In this document: positions 8,143-17,671 of the stretch, one piece after another
Numbering within the stretch: the first letter of the stretch is position 1
How the letters are laid out: every line of letters starts with the position of its first letter
Assembly (NCBI GenBank): GCA_020847635.1
Contig: JADLBQ010000009.1
Span: 1 to 48,210, forward strand
Reading direction: 5' to 3'
Origin: Bacteroidia bacterium
GTDB taxonomy: Bacteria; Bacteroidota; Bacteroidia; AKYH767-A; OLB10
Length of the DNA stretch: 48,210 nt
The notes under the pieces: model-generated
What the model was told of the DNA's origin: nothing
The model's database searches: none
What the model saw: the letters and a program-made list of their open reading frames with translations, nothing else
Program-made: the position numbers and the translations under genes

Positions 8143-9594
8143 ATGATAAATCTGTCTTTAAAAAGAGTCACATCAGTATGGATTATTGCCATACTGGTAG
8201 TGTTCGTAATAACTGCAATTTTCGGAATAACTATGCGCTTTAACCAGGGAGGTGATATTGAACTCTCGCCAGTTACATTTTTCTCATTAATGACTGCTCA
8301 CGGAGTAACCATGGTCGGAATCTGGTCGGTTGCAGGAATGATGGCTGTTAATTATCTGATGGCACGTTATGTGAAAGTATCAACCGCTGTCAATGTTTTT
8401 GCGTTGGTTTTGACAGTGATCGGGCTTGTAATGTTATGGACATCCACCTTTGTAGGTTATTTTCATGCAGGCTGGACATTCCTCTATCCGCTTCCGTTTT
8501 TTGTAGCCTGGGAAAGTTGGGCAACTCCTTTGTTTTTGTATTCAATTGCAATCTTTGGCATTGGATGGACCGTCTGGACAGTTGCAATGCTCATGCAGAT
8601 TTATAAGAAATACTCCTTGGCACAGTCATTTGCCTGGCAGCATTTTAAAAGGGGATACCTGGTTGAAACTCCTCCCTTTATTCTGATTACTACCGTTTCA
8701 TTAATTGGAATCCTGATTTGCCTGATTACGGCTGTTATTCTTTTAGTATTGTTGTTTGCCGAATATTACTCGAACGGAACTTTTACCAATGATGCGTTGT
8801 TAATTAAGAATCTGACCTATTTCTTTGGTCATACGATTATTAATGAAGCATTATACCTTGGAGTAGCAACGCTGTACGAATTGTTCCCAGAAGTGAGCGG
8901 CCGTCCAAAATTTAAAACAACCTGGTATGTTGCATTAGCATGGAACTGCACCCTGGTTTTTGTTCTGACAGCTTTTTTCCACCATCTGTATATGGACTTT
9001 GTTCAGCCGGTTGGCCTTCAGTTAGTTGGTCAGTTTGCATCTTACTTTGCAAGTTTACCCTCGGCAGCAGTAACTGTTTTTAGTATTGTAATACTGGTTT
9101 ATAAAAATCCGATTAAATGGTCTCTTACCAATACTTTATTCTTCATTGGTGTTATTGGCTGGATTATTGGCGGATTCGGTGCTGTAATTGATGCTACCAT
9201 TTCAAATAATTTTGTTCTGCATAATACACTTTGGGTACCTGCTCACTTCCATACCTATAATGCAATGGGTAATGTATTGTTCAGCCTTGCTTTCTTTTAC
9301 TGGGTTGCGAATGAATTTGCTGGGACAAAAGTGGTACCACGGTCAGAAAAGCTGAGAATCGGTCTTCTACTCATTGGTGGGTTTGGCTTTGTCCTGATGT
9401 TTTATATAGCAGGTGCTTACTCGATTCCCAGAAGATATTCGGTTTACCCGGATGAACTTGCTTTAGGCAGAAACCTGGCAAGTTATGGTGGATGGTTTGC
9501 AACGATCTATGTGATTGCTATCCTGCTTTTCCTGGGTGAGATTGTTAATAAATGTCTAAAAGTATTTTCTCCAAGATCATCTGCTGCTGCCTGA
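8143..9594 (+). CDS. Heme-copper catalytic subunit lacking the active-site Tyr: probable sNOR-type nitric oxide reductase
   Basis: This 483-residue polytopic protein keeps all expected metal ligands: His53 and His370 for the low-spin heme, His368 for the high-spin heme, and His230, His280 and His281 for CuB. The helix-VI motif, however, is HTIIN (230-234). In A- and B-type oxygen reductases this reads HPEVY or HPIVY, and the Tyr is cross-linked to the CuB histidine and needed to split oxygen. Here that place is Asn234 (codon 8842-8844). Loss of this Tyr is a hallmark of the NO reductases of this superfamily. Together with the CuA partner and SenC gene it fits the sNOR group of NO reductases (2 NO to N2O). 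The protein is not close to the classical NorB, as it has no cytochrome c partner NorC. The substrate is inferred; sequence alone cannot prove it. Confidence 0.8.
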   Translation: MINLSLKRVTSVWIIAILVVFVITAIFGITMRFNQGGDIELSPVTFFSLMTAHGVTMVGIWSVAGMMAVNYLMARYVKVSTAVNVFALVLTVIGLVMLWTSTFVGYFHAGWTFLYPLPFFVAWESWATPLFLYSIAIFGIGWTVWTVAMLMQIYKKYSLAQSFAWQHFKRGYLVETPPFILITTVSLIGILICLITAVILLVLLFAEYYSNGTFTNDALLIKNLTYFFGHTIINEALYLGVATLYELFPEVSGRPKFKTTWYVALAWNCTLVFVLTAFFHHLYMDFVQPVGLQLVGQFASYFASLPSAAVTVFSIVILVYKNPIKWSLTNTLFFIGVIGWIIGGFGAVIDATISNNFVLHNTLWVPAHFHTYNAMGNVLFSLAFFYWVANEFAGTKVVPRSEKLRIGLLLIGGFGFVLMFYIAGAYSIPRRYSVYPDELALGRNLASYGGWFATIYVIAILLFLGEIVNKCLKVFSPRSSAAA

Positions 9595-10319
9595 TTTTAT
9601 CAGTCGTACAATTTGCTCAGGCTCAGAAAGGCAAGTTTGATTTCTCAGAAGAAAAAAATGTCTATAACCAGATCGCTGATGTTCCTGTTCTGACTAAAGA
9701 CGGTACTCAAAAGTTATCTGTTCTTTACAGCCGGTCTCCGTTAATCGTTGCATTGATCTTTACCCGGTGTACCGGCATTTGTTCACCGTTGCTTCTGAAT
9801 CTCTCGGAGCAGATTAGTCATTTGCATACAGATCCGAAAGAAAACTTTAAGGTACTGGTGATCAGCTTTGATCCGCGTGATCAGTTTGAAGATATGGCAA
9901 GAATGGCAAAGCAGTATGCACGCGAGAATGACCCCAACTGGATCTTTGCAGTGACTCCACAGATTAGCGAATTAACGTCATCTCTTGCCTTTAATCCAGT
10001 ATGGGATGAAGATCGGCAACAATTAGATCATGAGGCACTCTTGTCAGGAATTAACACAGACGGATATGTGACTAAAAATTTAATCGGCTTAAGAGATCAG
10101 CAGGCCATCTATTCGCTGATAAAGAGTATTAACAATGAATTCATATTGTCCTATCCACTTCCAGGAAATAATAATTTTCTTTCATGCTTCAGTTACGATC
10201 CTTCAACAGGAAAGAAAAGCTGGTCATGGGGAATGTTTCTGCTGGTACTCCCGGCTATCATTGCAGCAGGGATTGTTACCATCCTGGTCAATCAAAAGAA
10301 AACACTTCATCACAACTGA
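9552..10319 (+). CDS. SCO1/SenC-type copper chaperone with C-terminal membrane anchor
   Basis: The 255-residue protein has a signal peptide (about 1-24, ending QFAQAQ), a thioredoxin-like SCO domain with the copper ligands Cys73 and Cys77 in TRCTGICSPL and His160 in QLDHEA, and an extra C-terminal hydrophobic helix (about 225-245). SCO proteins load copper into, or reduce, the CuA site of heme-copper enzymes, so it most likely matures the CuA subunit two genes upstream. Its ATG at 9552 lies inside the end of the catalytic subunit gene, a 43-bp overlap in another frame that suggests translational coupling. SenC in the third position is also the order of the norSY-senC clusters. Confidence 0.9.
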   Translation: MSKSIFSKIICCCLILSVVQFAQAQKGKFDFSEEKNVYNQIADVPVLTKDGTQKLSVLYSRSPLIVALIFTRCTGICSPLLLNLSEQISHLHTDPKENFKVLVISFDPRDQFEDMARMAKQYARENDPNWIFAVTPQISELTSSLAFNPVWDEDRQQLDHEALLSGINTDGYVTKNLIGLRDQQAIYSLIKSINNEFILSYPLPGNNNFLSCFSYDPSTGKKSWSWGMFLLVLPAIIAAGIVTILVNQKKTLHHN

Positions 10320-10392
10320 ATTCAATTAAAGTTTATTTACTGATTGATGGCTTGCCGGAAAATCAGCATTATCTTTGGATTCATTTCAGTCT

Positions 10393-11019
10393 ATGGCTTT
10401 TTCCAGAAAAATACATTGGGATAGAATCTATCAATCGATGCAACCTGGCCAGGTAAGCTGGACTCAAAACATTCCTGAAACCTCAATGTCGATGATCCGG
10501 AAATTTAATCTGTTAAAAAGTTCGGCTATTATTGATATTGGAGGAGGTGACAGTAAACTGGTGGATTGCCTTTTGGATGAGGGATATGAAGACATCACGG
10601 TTCTTGATATTTCCGGAGAAGCTATTCAAAGAGCAAAACAAAGATTGGGGAAAAGAGCCGATGTAGTAAAATGGATGATTGGTGATATAACAGAGTTCGA
10701 GCCAACCAGGACTTATAGTTGCTGGCATGATCGTGCAGCGTTTCATTTTCTGACCGAACCTGCAGAAATCAAGAAGTATCTGGAAATAGCCAGAAAAGCA
10801 ATAACCGGGTATTTAGTTTTAAGTACTTTCTCAGATAAAGGTCCCCGGAGATGCAGTGAACTGGATGTTTGTCAATATGCTGAAAGTGAATTAACCGAGC
10901 AATTTCAGAATGGTTTTGATAAAATCTGCTGCCTGAGAGAAGATCATATCACTCCGTTTCAAACCAAACAAAACTTTTTATATTGTTCTTTCAGGCGGCA
11001 GTCAGTTGCTACAGATTAA
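10393..11019 (+). CDS. Class I SAM-dependent methyltransferase
   Basis: The 208-residue protein starts best at the ATG 10393 (MAFSRKIHWDRIYQ), since the upstream in-frame extension has no family character. Motif I is IIDIGGGDSKL at about residues 37-47, followed by an acidic loop (TVLDIS) and the WHDRAAFHFL segment. That segment is typical of a small family resembling thiopurine or trans-aconitate methyltransferases, with a conserved C-terminal EDHITPF..FLYCSFRR. The substrate is unknown. It lies 73 bp after the SenC gene and may be the last gene of the operon; its stop is only 9 bp from the stop of the convergent tyrosine phenol-lyase gene, with no obvious terminator in between. Confidence 0.8.
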   Translation: MAFSRKIHWDRIYQSMQPGQVSWTQNIPETSMSMIRKFNLLKSSAIIDIGGGDSKLVDCLLDEGYEDITVLDISGEAIQRAKQRLGKRADVVKWMIGDITEFEPTRTYSCWHDRAAFHFLTEPAEIKKYLEIARKAITGYLVLSTFSDKGPRRCSELDVCQYAESELTEQFQNGFDKICCLREDHITPFQTKQNFLYCSFRRQSVATD

Positions 11020-11028
11020 TATCATTGG

Positions 11029-12423
<1,395 letters not shown>

Positions 12424-12465
12424 TTAAAGGTAAAATTAGTAATGAAGTAGTTGAATACTTGTTCG

Positions 12466-12473
12466 CAAACATA
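12466..12473 (-). promoter_or_regulatory. Possible -7 element for tyrosine phenol-lyase
   Basis: On the minus strand TATGTTTG matches the Bacteroidota -7 consensus TAnnTTTG, about 55 bp before the start codon. No good TTTG is found at the proper distance upstream, so this is a weak call. Confidence 0.3.
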
Positions 12474-12535
12474 AGCAGTTCAGAATTTTTAATTTAATTG
12501 CACCTCGTTTTTTTACATAAAAAGGATAAAAGACT

Positions 12536-13912
12536 ATGGAATTCAAAACTATCATTGAACCATTTAAGATCAAATCAGTCGAGCCTATTTTTCTTTCAAC
12601 TGAAAGAGAGCGTGAGGAGTACCTGAGGCTAGCTCATTTTAATCCTTTTCTGCTTCGCTCAGTTCATGTTACTATTGATTTTCTCACCGATAGTGGAACT
12701 TCTGCTATGAGCAGTGAACAATGGGCCGGCATGATGCGCGGTGATGAGTCGTATGCGGGAGCACAAAGCTGGGAACGATTGGAGGCTGAAGTGAAAAGCT
12801 TGACTGGATATCCTTATGTTATCCCTACTCATCAGGGCAGAGCTGCTGAGCGAATTCTCTACGGTCACCTCGGAGGTAATGGAAAAACATTTATCAGTAA
12901 TACCCACTTTGATACTACCCGTGCTAATATAGAATTTAGCGGAGCAGAGGCAATTGATATCCCTTGTAAGCAGGCTGAAGACCATGAATCTGATTATCCT
13001 TTCAAAGGGAATATGGATACGGCTAAGTTAGATGCATTACTAAAACAATATGGAAAGGATCGAATTGGTGCGGTTATTCTGACAGTTACCAATAATACCG
13101 GTGGTGGTCAGCCAGTCAGTATGACAAATGCCAGAGAAGTATCAACCCTTTGCAAAAAGCATGGTGTAATGTTTGTCATTGATTGTTGCCGGATTGCAGA
13201 AAATGCGTATTATATCCGTCATCGGGAGAAAGGTTTTGAGTCAACCAGCTATCGCGACATTGCTGTTGAGATGTTTTCATTAGCTGATGGTGCGGTTATG
13301 AGTGCCAAAAAGGATGCCCTGGTGAATATGGGTGGATTCATGGCATTGAAAAATCAGGAGCTTGCTACAGCCTGTACAAACCTTTTGATTATTACAGAAG
13401 GATTTGCAACGTATGGCGGGCTCTCAGGCAGAGATATGGAAGCTATGGCAATTGGCCTTCGGGAAGTCTTTGAAGACGGCTATTTAAAATACCGGGTTAA
13501 AAGTACAGCATATCTTGGGGAGCGGATTCGAGCAAAAGGAATTCCTGTAATGTATCCAATAGGCGGCCACGCTGTTTATGTGGATGCAGGATTACTTTAT
13601 CCGCATATCCCAGCTCATGAATATCCGGGCCAGGCATTAGTATGTGAACTTTACCGGATTGGTGGCGTGAGAGCCGTTGAAATCGGTTCGGTAATGTTTG
13701 GCAAATACGATGCACAAGGGAAATTAATACCTGCTCCGATGGAACTGGTCAGGCTTGCCATTCCGCGAAGGGTTTATACTCAAAGTCATATTGATTATGT
13801 CATCGAAGTATTTGATGAAATAAGTAACAGCCGGTCAGCCGTTAAAGGACTGAAGATTGTTAAAGAACCTCAGTTTCTTCGTCATTTTACAGCTCATTTT
13901 GAAAAACTTTGA
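12536..13912 (+). CDS. tnaA: Tryptophanase
   Basis: The 458-residue PLP enzyme converts tryptophan to indole, pyruvate and ammonia. Diagnostic motifs are [31 protein letters not shown], the PLP lysine in VMSAKKDALVNMGG, and VRAVEIGS and LRHFTAHF near the C-terminus; the Ile in VEIG and the His in RHF are the tryptophanase versions of the tyrosine phenol-lyase residues. It is a clear but diverged paralog of the divergent neighbour. No TnaC-like leader peptide or permease gene lies beside it. Together with its neighbour it lets the cell degrade both Trp and Tyr, releasing indole and phenol. Confidence 0.92.
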   Translation: MEFKTIIEPFKIKSVEPIFLSTEREREEYLRLAHFNPFLLRSVHVTIDFLTDSGTSAMSSEQWAGMMRGDESYAGAQSWERLEAEVKSLTGYPYVIPTHQGRAAERILYGHLGGNGKTFISNTHFDTTRANIEFSGAEAIDIPCKQAEDHESDYPFKGNMDTAKLDALLKQYGKDRIGAVILTVTNNTGGGQPVSMTNAREVSTLCKKHGVMFVIDCCRIAENAYYIRHREKGFESTSYRDIAVEMFSLADGAVMSAKKDALVNMGGFMALKNQELATACTNLLIITEGFATYGGLSGRDMEAMAIGLREVFEDGYLKYRVKSTAYLGERIRAKGIPVMYPIGGHAVYVDAGLLYPHIPAHEYPGQALVCELYRIGGVRAVEIGSVMFGKYDAQGKLIPAPMELVRLAIPRRVYTQSHIDYVIEVFDEISNSRSAVKGLKIVKEPQFLRHFTAHFEKL

Positions 13913-14062
13913 GTTAGTTTTTGAAATAATCTCTGCTTTTTTTTGCAAAGACCGGATGATTACAAAAAAATGTACTTTGACATGAAGCTGTTATGAGAAA
14001 CATTCAGAAGTTGACAGCCTGAAAATGAAAACTGAAATCGAGGTTTATCTGTTAAGGGTAGC

Positions 14063-15316
14063 ATGAAAGCAGGATCGAAAAAGATAGAATTACTTTCACC
14101 GGTTGGTTCCATTGAGAGCCTGATGGCTGCCATTAATGCCGGAGCTAATGCAGTTTATTTTGGAGTGGAGCAACTTAATATGCGGACAAAGTCAGCTAAC
14201 CCGCTTAAGGTGGATGATTTGAAGGAAATCAGTAATCTGTGCCGGGATCATAACATCAGGTCATGTCTTACTCTTAATACTGTCGTGTATGATTATGACA
14301 TGCAGTTAATCAACAATATTCTCCATTCAGTAGTTGAACATAAGATTGATGCTGTGATTGCCTCAGACTTTGCAGTAATTGAAATGTGCAGATCAATGAA
14401 TATTCCATTGCATATTTCAACGCAGGCAAATGTGAGTAATATTGAGGCAGCCCGGTTTTTTGCTCCTTTCTCTGATGTAATTGTATTGGCCAGGGAGTTG
14501 AGCTTAAAGCAGGTTAAAAATATTACAGAAACCATCCGGAGAGAACAGATCAAAGGCCGGTCGGGTGATTTGCTGAAGATTGAAGTGTTTGTTCACGGAG
14601 CTTTGTGCATGGCAGTTTCCGGCAAATGCTACCTGAGCTTACACGAAAAAAACGCATCAGCCAACCGAGGGGCATGTGCACAGGAATGTCGCCAGCCTTA
14701 TAAAGTAACAGACCTCGAAACCAGAAATGAACTGATAATTGACAATGAGTATATCATGTCGCCAAAGGATTTGTGTACAATTGATATTCTCGACCAGATT
14801 GCCGATGCAGGAATTGATATTATTAAAATTGAGGGCAGGAGTAAAGGACCTGATTATGTGTACACCGTAACCAAATGTTATCGTGAAGCCCTGATGGCAA
14901 TAGAAGACGGGACTTATTCAACAGAGAAAGTCAAAGGCTGGATGGCTCAGCTTGAAACGGTTTATAACCGGGGCTTCTGGGAAGGTTATTATCTTGGAAG
15001 AAAATTGGGAGAATGGACCAAAAATCCCGGATCAGCCGCAACAGAGAAAAAAGTATATATCGGAAAAGGATCAAACTTTTTTTCTAAAACAAGAATTGCT
15101 GAATTTAAACTTGAAGCTGGAAGCCTGAAAGCAGGAGATAAAATATTACTGACCGGTAAAAACTATGGAGTCCATCAGTTTCATCTTAACGATTTCAGGG
15201 TTAATGGGGATCAGGCAAGTGAGGCGCATAAAGGCGACCTGATAACTTTTCCTTTTGATCACAAAATCATTGGAACAGATAAGCTCTACAAACTTGTAGA
15301 AGCCAAACATGGCTAA
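14063..15316 (+). CDS. trhP: Peptidase U32-family protein, probably TrhP-type tRNA hydroxylation protein
   Basis: The 417-residue protein has the U32 signature around VFVHGALCMAVSGKCYLS and RGACAQECRQPY. Cys182, Cys189, Cys205 and Cys209 are the likely [4Fe-4S] ligands. Members of this length (E. coli YegQ/TrhP, B. subtilis TrhP1/2) are needed for the 5-hydroxylation of uridine 34 in tRNAs and are not true proteases, despite the family name. The C-terminal domain (from about 330) is the usual beta-barrel. The next gene, a ferredoxin, overlaps its end by 8 bp, pointing to a shared job with electron supply. RlhA, the rRNA-acting relative, is longer and less likely. Confidence 0.85.
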   Translation: MKAGSKKIELLSPVGSIESLMAAINAGANAVYFGVEQLNMRTKSANPLKVDDLKEISNLCRDHNIRSCLTLNTVVYDYDMQLINNILHSVVEHKIDAVIASDFAVIEMCRSMNIPLHISTQANVSNIEAARFFAPFSDVIVLARELSLKQVKNITETIRREQIKGRSGDLLKIEVFVHGALCMAVSGKCYLSLHEKNASANRGACAQECRQPYKVTDLETRNELIIDNEYIMSPKDLCTIDILDQIADAGIDIIKIEGRSKGPDYVYTVTKCYREALMAIEDGTYSTEKVKGWMAQLETVYNRGFWEGYYLGRKLGEWTKNPGSAATEKKVYIGKGSNFFSKTRIAEFKLEAGSLKAGDKILLTGKNYGVHQFHLNDFRVNGDQASEAHKGDLITFPFDHKIIGTDKLYKLVEAKHG

Positions 15317-15530
15317 GATTATTCATTACCGTCAACGGTGTATTGGCTGTGGAATTTGTTATGAACTTCAGCCGGAGTTCTGGCGAATGTCAAAAAAAGA
15401 CGGGAAAGCAACCCTGTTAAAATCAATCCGAAAAAAAGAAATTTACATCTTGGAGATTGATAGGCAACACAAGGAGACATCGGATTTGGTTGCTGAAGCC
15501 TGTCCGGTCAATGTGATTAAGGTTGTTTAA
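15309..15530 (+). CDS. Single-cluster [4Fe-4S] ferredoxin
   Basis: A 73-residue ferredoxin. Cys11, Cys14, Cys17 and the distant Cys65-Pro66 form one [4Fe-4S] site (CIGCGIC and ACPV), the monocluster arrangement. The middle of the protein is basic and lacks a second cluster. The gene overlaps the U32/TrhP gene by 8 bp, so translation is probably coupled, and the obvious guess is that it delivers electrons to that iron-sulfur protein. No other redox partner is adjacent. Confidence 0.88.
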   Translation: MAKIIHYRQRCIGCGICYELQPEFWRMSKKDGKATLLKSIRKKEIYILEIDRQHKETSDLVAEACPVNVIKVV

Positions 15531-15891
15531 AACAGATTAAAAAAAGTTTATAATAGTTAAAACTTTAATTTAAACTCATTGTTGTCTGTTCTTATTGCTA
15601 TGATTCAGATAAATAAAAATGAAATTAGCAAGTAAAGTAAAAGAATTTTGTAACAGATCTGTAAAAATTAAAAACCTGTTACCTTTGCCATCCGATTTGA
15701 ATTAACTTAACTTAACGAAGCAGCTAATGCTGAACCTAATCAAACTATCACCTTATCCGACAGAAAGTTCAAAAATTGCTTTAAGCGGGTTGTTAATTCA
15801 ACCGAAATGCTTCTTACAACAGAACTTAATCAGACTTTTTAGGAATTGATTGTCCAATCTATACTTTGATATAACCGGAAAATAAAAAAAG
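15531..15891. other. Regulatory gap upstream of the cbb3-type oxidase operon
   Basis: This 361-bp AT-rich gap has no convincing ORF. It contains a TACCTTTG (15680-15687) that fits the -7 consensus, but no TTG at normal spacing upstream. Just before it are a 10-bp palindrome ACAGATCTGT (15653-15662) and a wider inverted repeat GTAACAG (15650-15656) / CTGTTAC (15676-15682). These could be an operator for an oxygen- or NO-responsive regulator of the Crp/Fnr family, which is a guess. No terminator for the ferredoxin gene is obvious. Confidence 0.45.
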
Positions 15892-17652
15892 ATGAGGAAA
15901 TTTATAGAATGTACCCGTCAGCAACCAATTATGTTTATCGTGTTGTTACTGCCCTTTCTGATAACCAGTTTAAATGCTTTTGGTCAAAGCACCGATGAAC
16001 CTGCCGGCAGTTGGATGCTGAGCCCAGGCATATTAGGAACCATTATCCTGATTAGCATAGTACTGCTCGTAGCTGCCTTGATTGGATATTATAAAGTATC
16101 AACACTGGTCGACAAGGCAATGAATTCGGGTTCTGACTCAACACTTGATGCCCGATACAGCTCAGCATCTGCTTATAAGTTGAAGGGAGATGAGTTAGGC
16201 AGCGGAATTCCCGCTCAGGATAATAAAGGAGTAGTAACGGCAGTATCACATAGGCCTGAAAATCCGATTGTTGATGAAAAGAAAACCACTTCAATCAGCC
16301 TGGATACTCCCCCTGAACTAAGAAAGGTCATTCTCTGGTACATGGGCGCATCTGCATTCTGGCTGATTTTCGGAACACTTATCGGCCAATACGTTGGGAT
16401 GAAATTTGTATGGCCGGAAATGGATACCATTTCCTGGTTGTCGTTCGGAAGGTTAAGACCGGTCCATACTAACACAGTCTTCTGGGGCTGGGCATCTCTT
16501 ACCATGATTGGACTTGGTTATTTTGTAGTAGCCAGAACTTCCAATACCATCATTCATAGCTACAAACTGGCCTGGAGAGGCTGGTGGCTGATCAATTTGT
16601 CGGTATTGACTGGCAATATATTCTTGATGGCCGGAATTAATAATGGTGGCGGTGAATACCGTGAATACATCTGGCCGGTTGCTTTGTTGTTTGCTCTTGG
16701 ATTAATCATCACATTTATCAATTTTTATAAAACCATTGCCAAAAGAAAAATCAGTGAGATTTATATTTCAAACTGGTATTTATTAGGAGGGCTTGTCTGG
16801 ACAATTAAACTGGCTACAATTGGTTACCTTCCTAATATCCAGAATGGATTGGGTGAAACCGTCATTCAGGGATATTATATGCACCAGGGAGTTGGGATGT
16901 GGTTTATGACATTTACCTTAGGTCTTGTCTATTACTATCTGCCTTCCTCCTTAAACAAGCCGATTTATTCATATTCGCTTGGTGTTCTGGCATTCTGGAC
17001 TCAGATGCTTTTCTATACCCTGATTGGAACTCACCATTTTATTTTCAGTCCGCTACCCTGGTGGCTTCAAACGGTAGCCATTGTCTTCAGTGCGGGTATG
17101 TTTATTCCGGTAGTTGCCGGTACAACCAACTTTCTGATGACAATGCGTGGCAGTTGGAATGAGATTTCAAAAAGTTATGTGCTGCCCTTTTTTCTGGTAG
17201 GTGTGATTTTCTATTTTGTCGGATCAACCCAGGGCAGTTTTCAGGCATTCCGGTTTACAAACTATGTTTGGCATTTTACAGATTTTAATGTTGCTCACTC
17301 ACATATGACCATGTATGGAATCATTACCTTTATTTTATGGGCATGCGTTTATGCCATTGTTCCAAAAATAACCGGTCGTGAACCGAAGCAGTTGTTTGTA
17401 GGTATTCATTTCTGGCTTGCTTTCATTGGCTTATTTGCCTATATGATTTCTATGATGGCTGGTGGTACTTTTAAAGGAATGAGCTGGATCGAAGGAAAGC
17501 CGTTTATTGAATCTGTTATATTGATGAAACCATTTTGGGTATGGCGGGCAATCGGAGGCTCATTGATGTTTTTATCTCACCTTATGTTTGCTTATAATTT
17601 CTATTTGATGGTATCAAAAACTAAAACCGGTCTTAAAACTGCAACTGCCTGA
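15892..17652 (+). CDS. ccoN: cbb3-type (C-family) cytochrome oxidase catalytic subunit with N-terminal extension
   Basis: The 586-residue protein carries the C-family ligands: His192 in RLRPVHTNTVFWGW and His471 for low-spin heme b, His469 for heme b3, and His331 (MHQGVG), His381 and His382 for CuB. Tyr375, six residues before the HH pair (MLFYTLIGTHH), sits where cbb3 enzymes have their cross-linked Tyr in helix VII, so this one should reduce oxygen, with high affinity at low oxygen. The first 140 residues are unusual: one signal-like hydrophobic segment (12-32), another at 46-66 and a polar stretch, before the normal start of CcoN. The cytochrome gene follows after 19 bp. In many Bacteroidota CcoN is fused to CcoO; here it is not. 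Confidence 0.9.
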   Translation: MRKFIECTRQQPIMFIVLLLPFLITSLNAFGQSTDEPAGSWMLSPGILGTIILISIVLLVAALIGYYKVSTLVDKAMNSGSDSTLDARYSSASAYKLKGDELGSGIPAQDNKGVVTAVSHRPENPIVDEKKTTSISLDTPPELRKVILWYMGASAFWLIFGTLIGQYVGMKFVWPEMDTISWLSFGRLRPVHTNTVFWGWASLTMIGLGYFVVARTSNTIIHSYKLAWRGWWLINLSVLTGNIFLMAGINNGGGEYREYIWPVALLFALGLIITFINFYKTIAKRKISEIYISNWYLLGGLVWTIKLATIGYLPNIQNGLGETVIQGYYMHQGVGMWFMTFTLGLVYYYLPSSLNKPIYSYSLGVLAFWTQMLFYTLIGTHHFIFSPLPWWLQTVAIVFSAGMFIPVVAGTTNFLMTMRGSWNEISKSYVLPFFLVGVIFYFVGSTQGSFQAFRFTNYVWHFTDFNVAHSHMTMYGIITFILWACVYAIVPKITGREPKQLFVGIHFWLAFIGLFAYMISMMAGGTFKGMSWIEGKPFIESVILMKPFWVWRAIGGSLMFLSHLMFAYNFYLMVSKTKTGLKTATA

Positions 17653-17671
17653 AGGCTAAAGGAAATTAAAT

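Noticed and set aside
8143-9594. Ordinary ba3-type cytochrome c oxidase subunit I
   Set aside because: The helix-VI Tyr is replaced by Asn234 and the gene order matches norSY-senC; oxidase remains the alternative but is not my main call.
15892-17652. NorB-type nitric oxide reductase
   Set aside because: Tyr375 lies at the cbb3 cross-link position, six residues before the HH pair, and the partner is CcoO-like rather than NorC.
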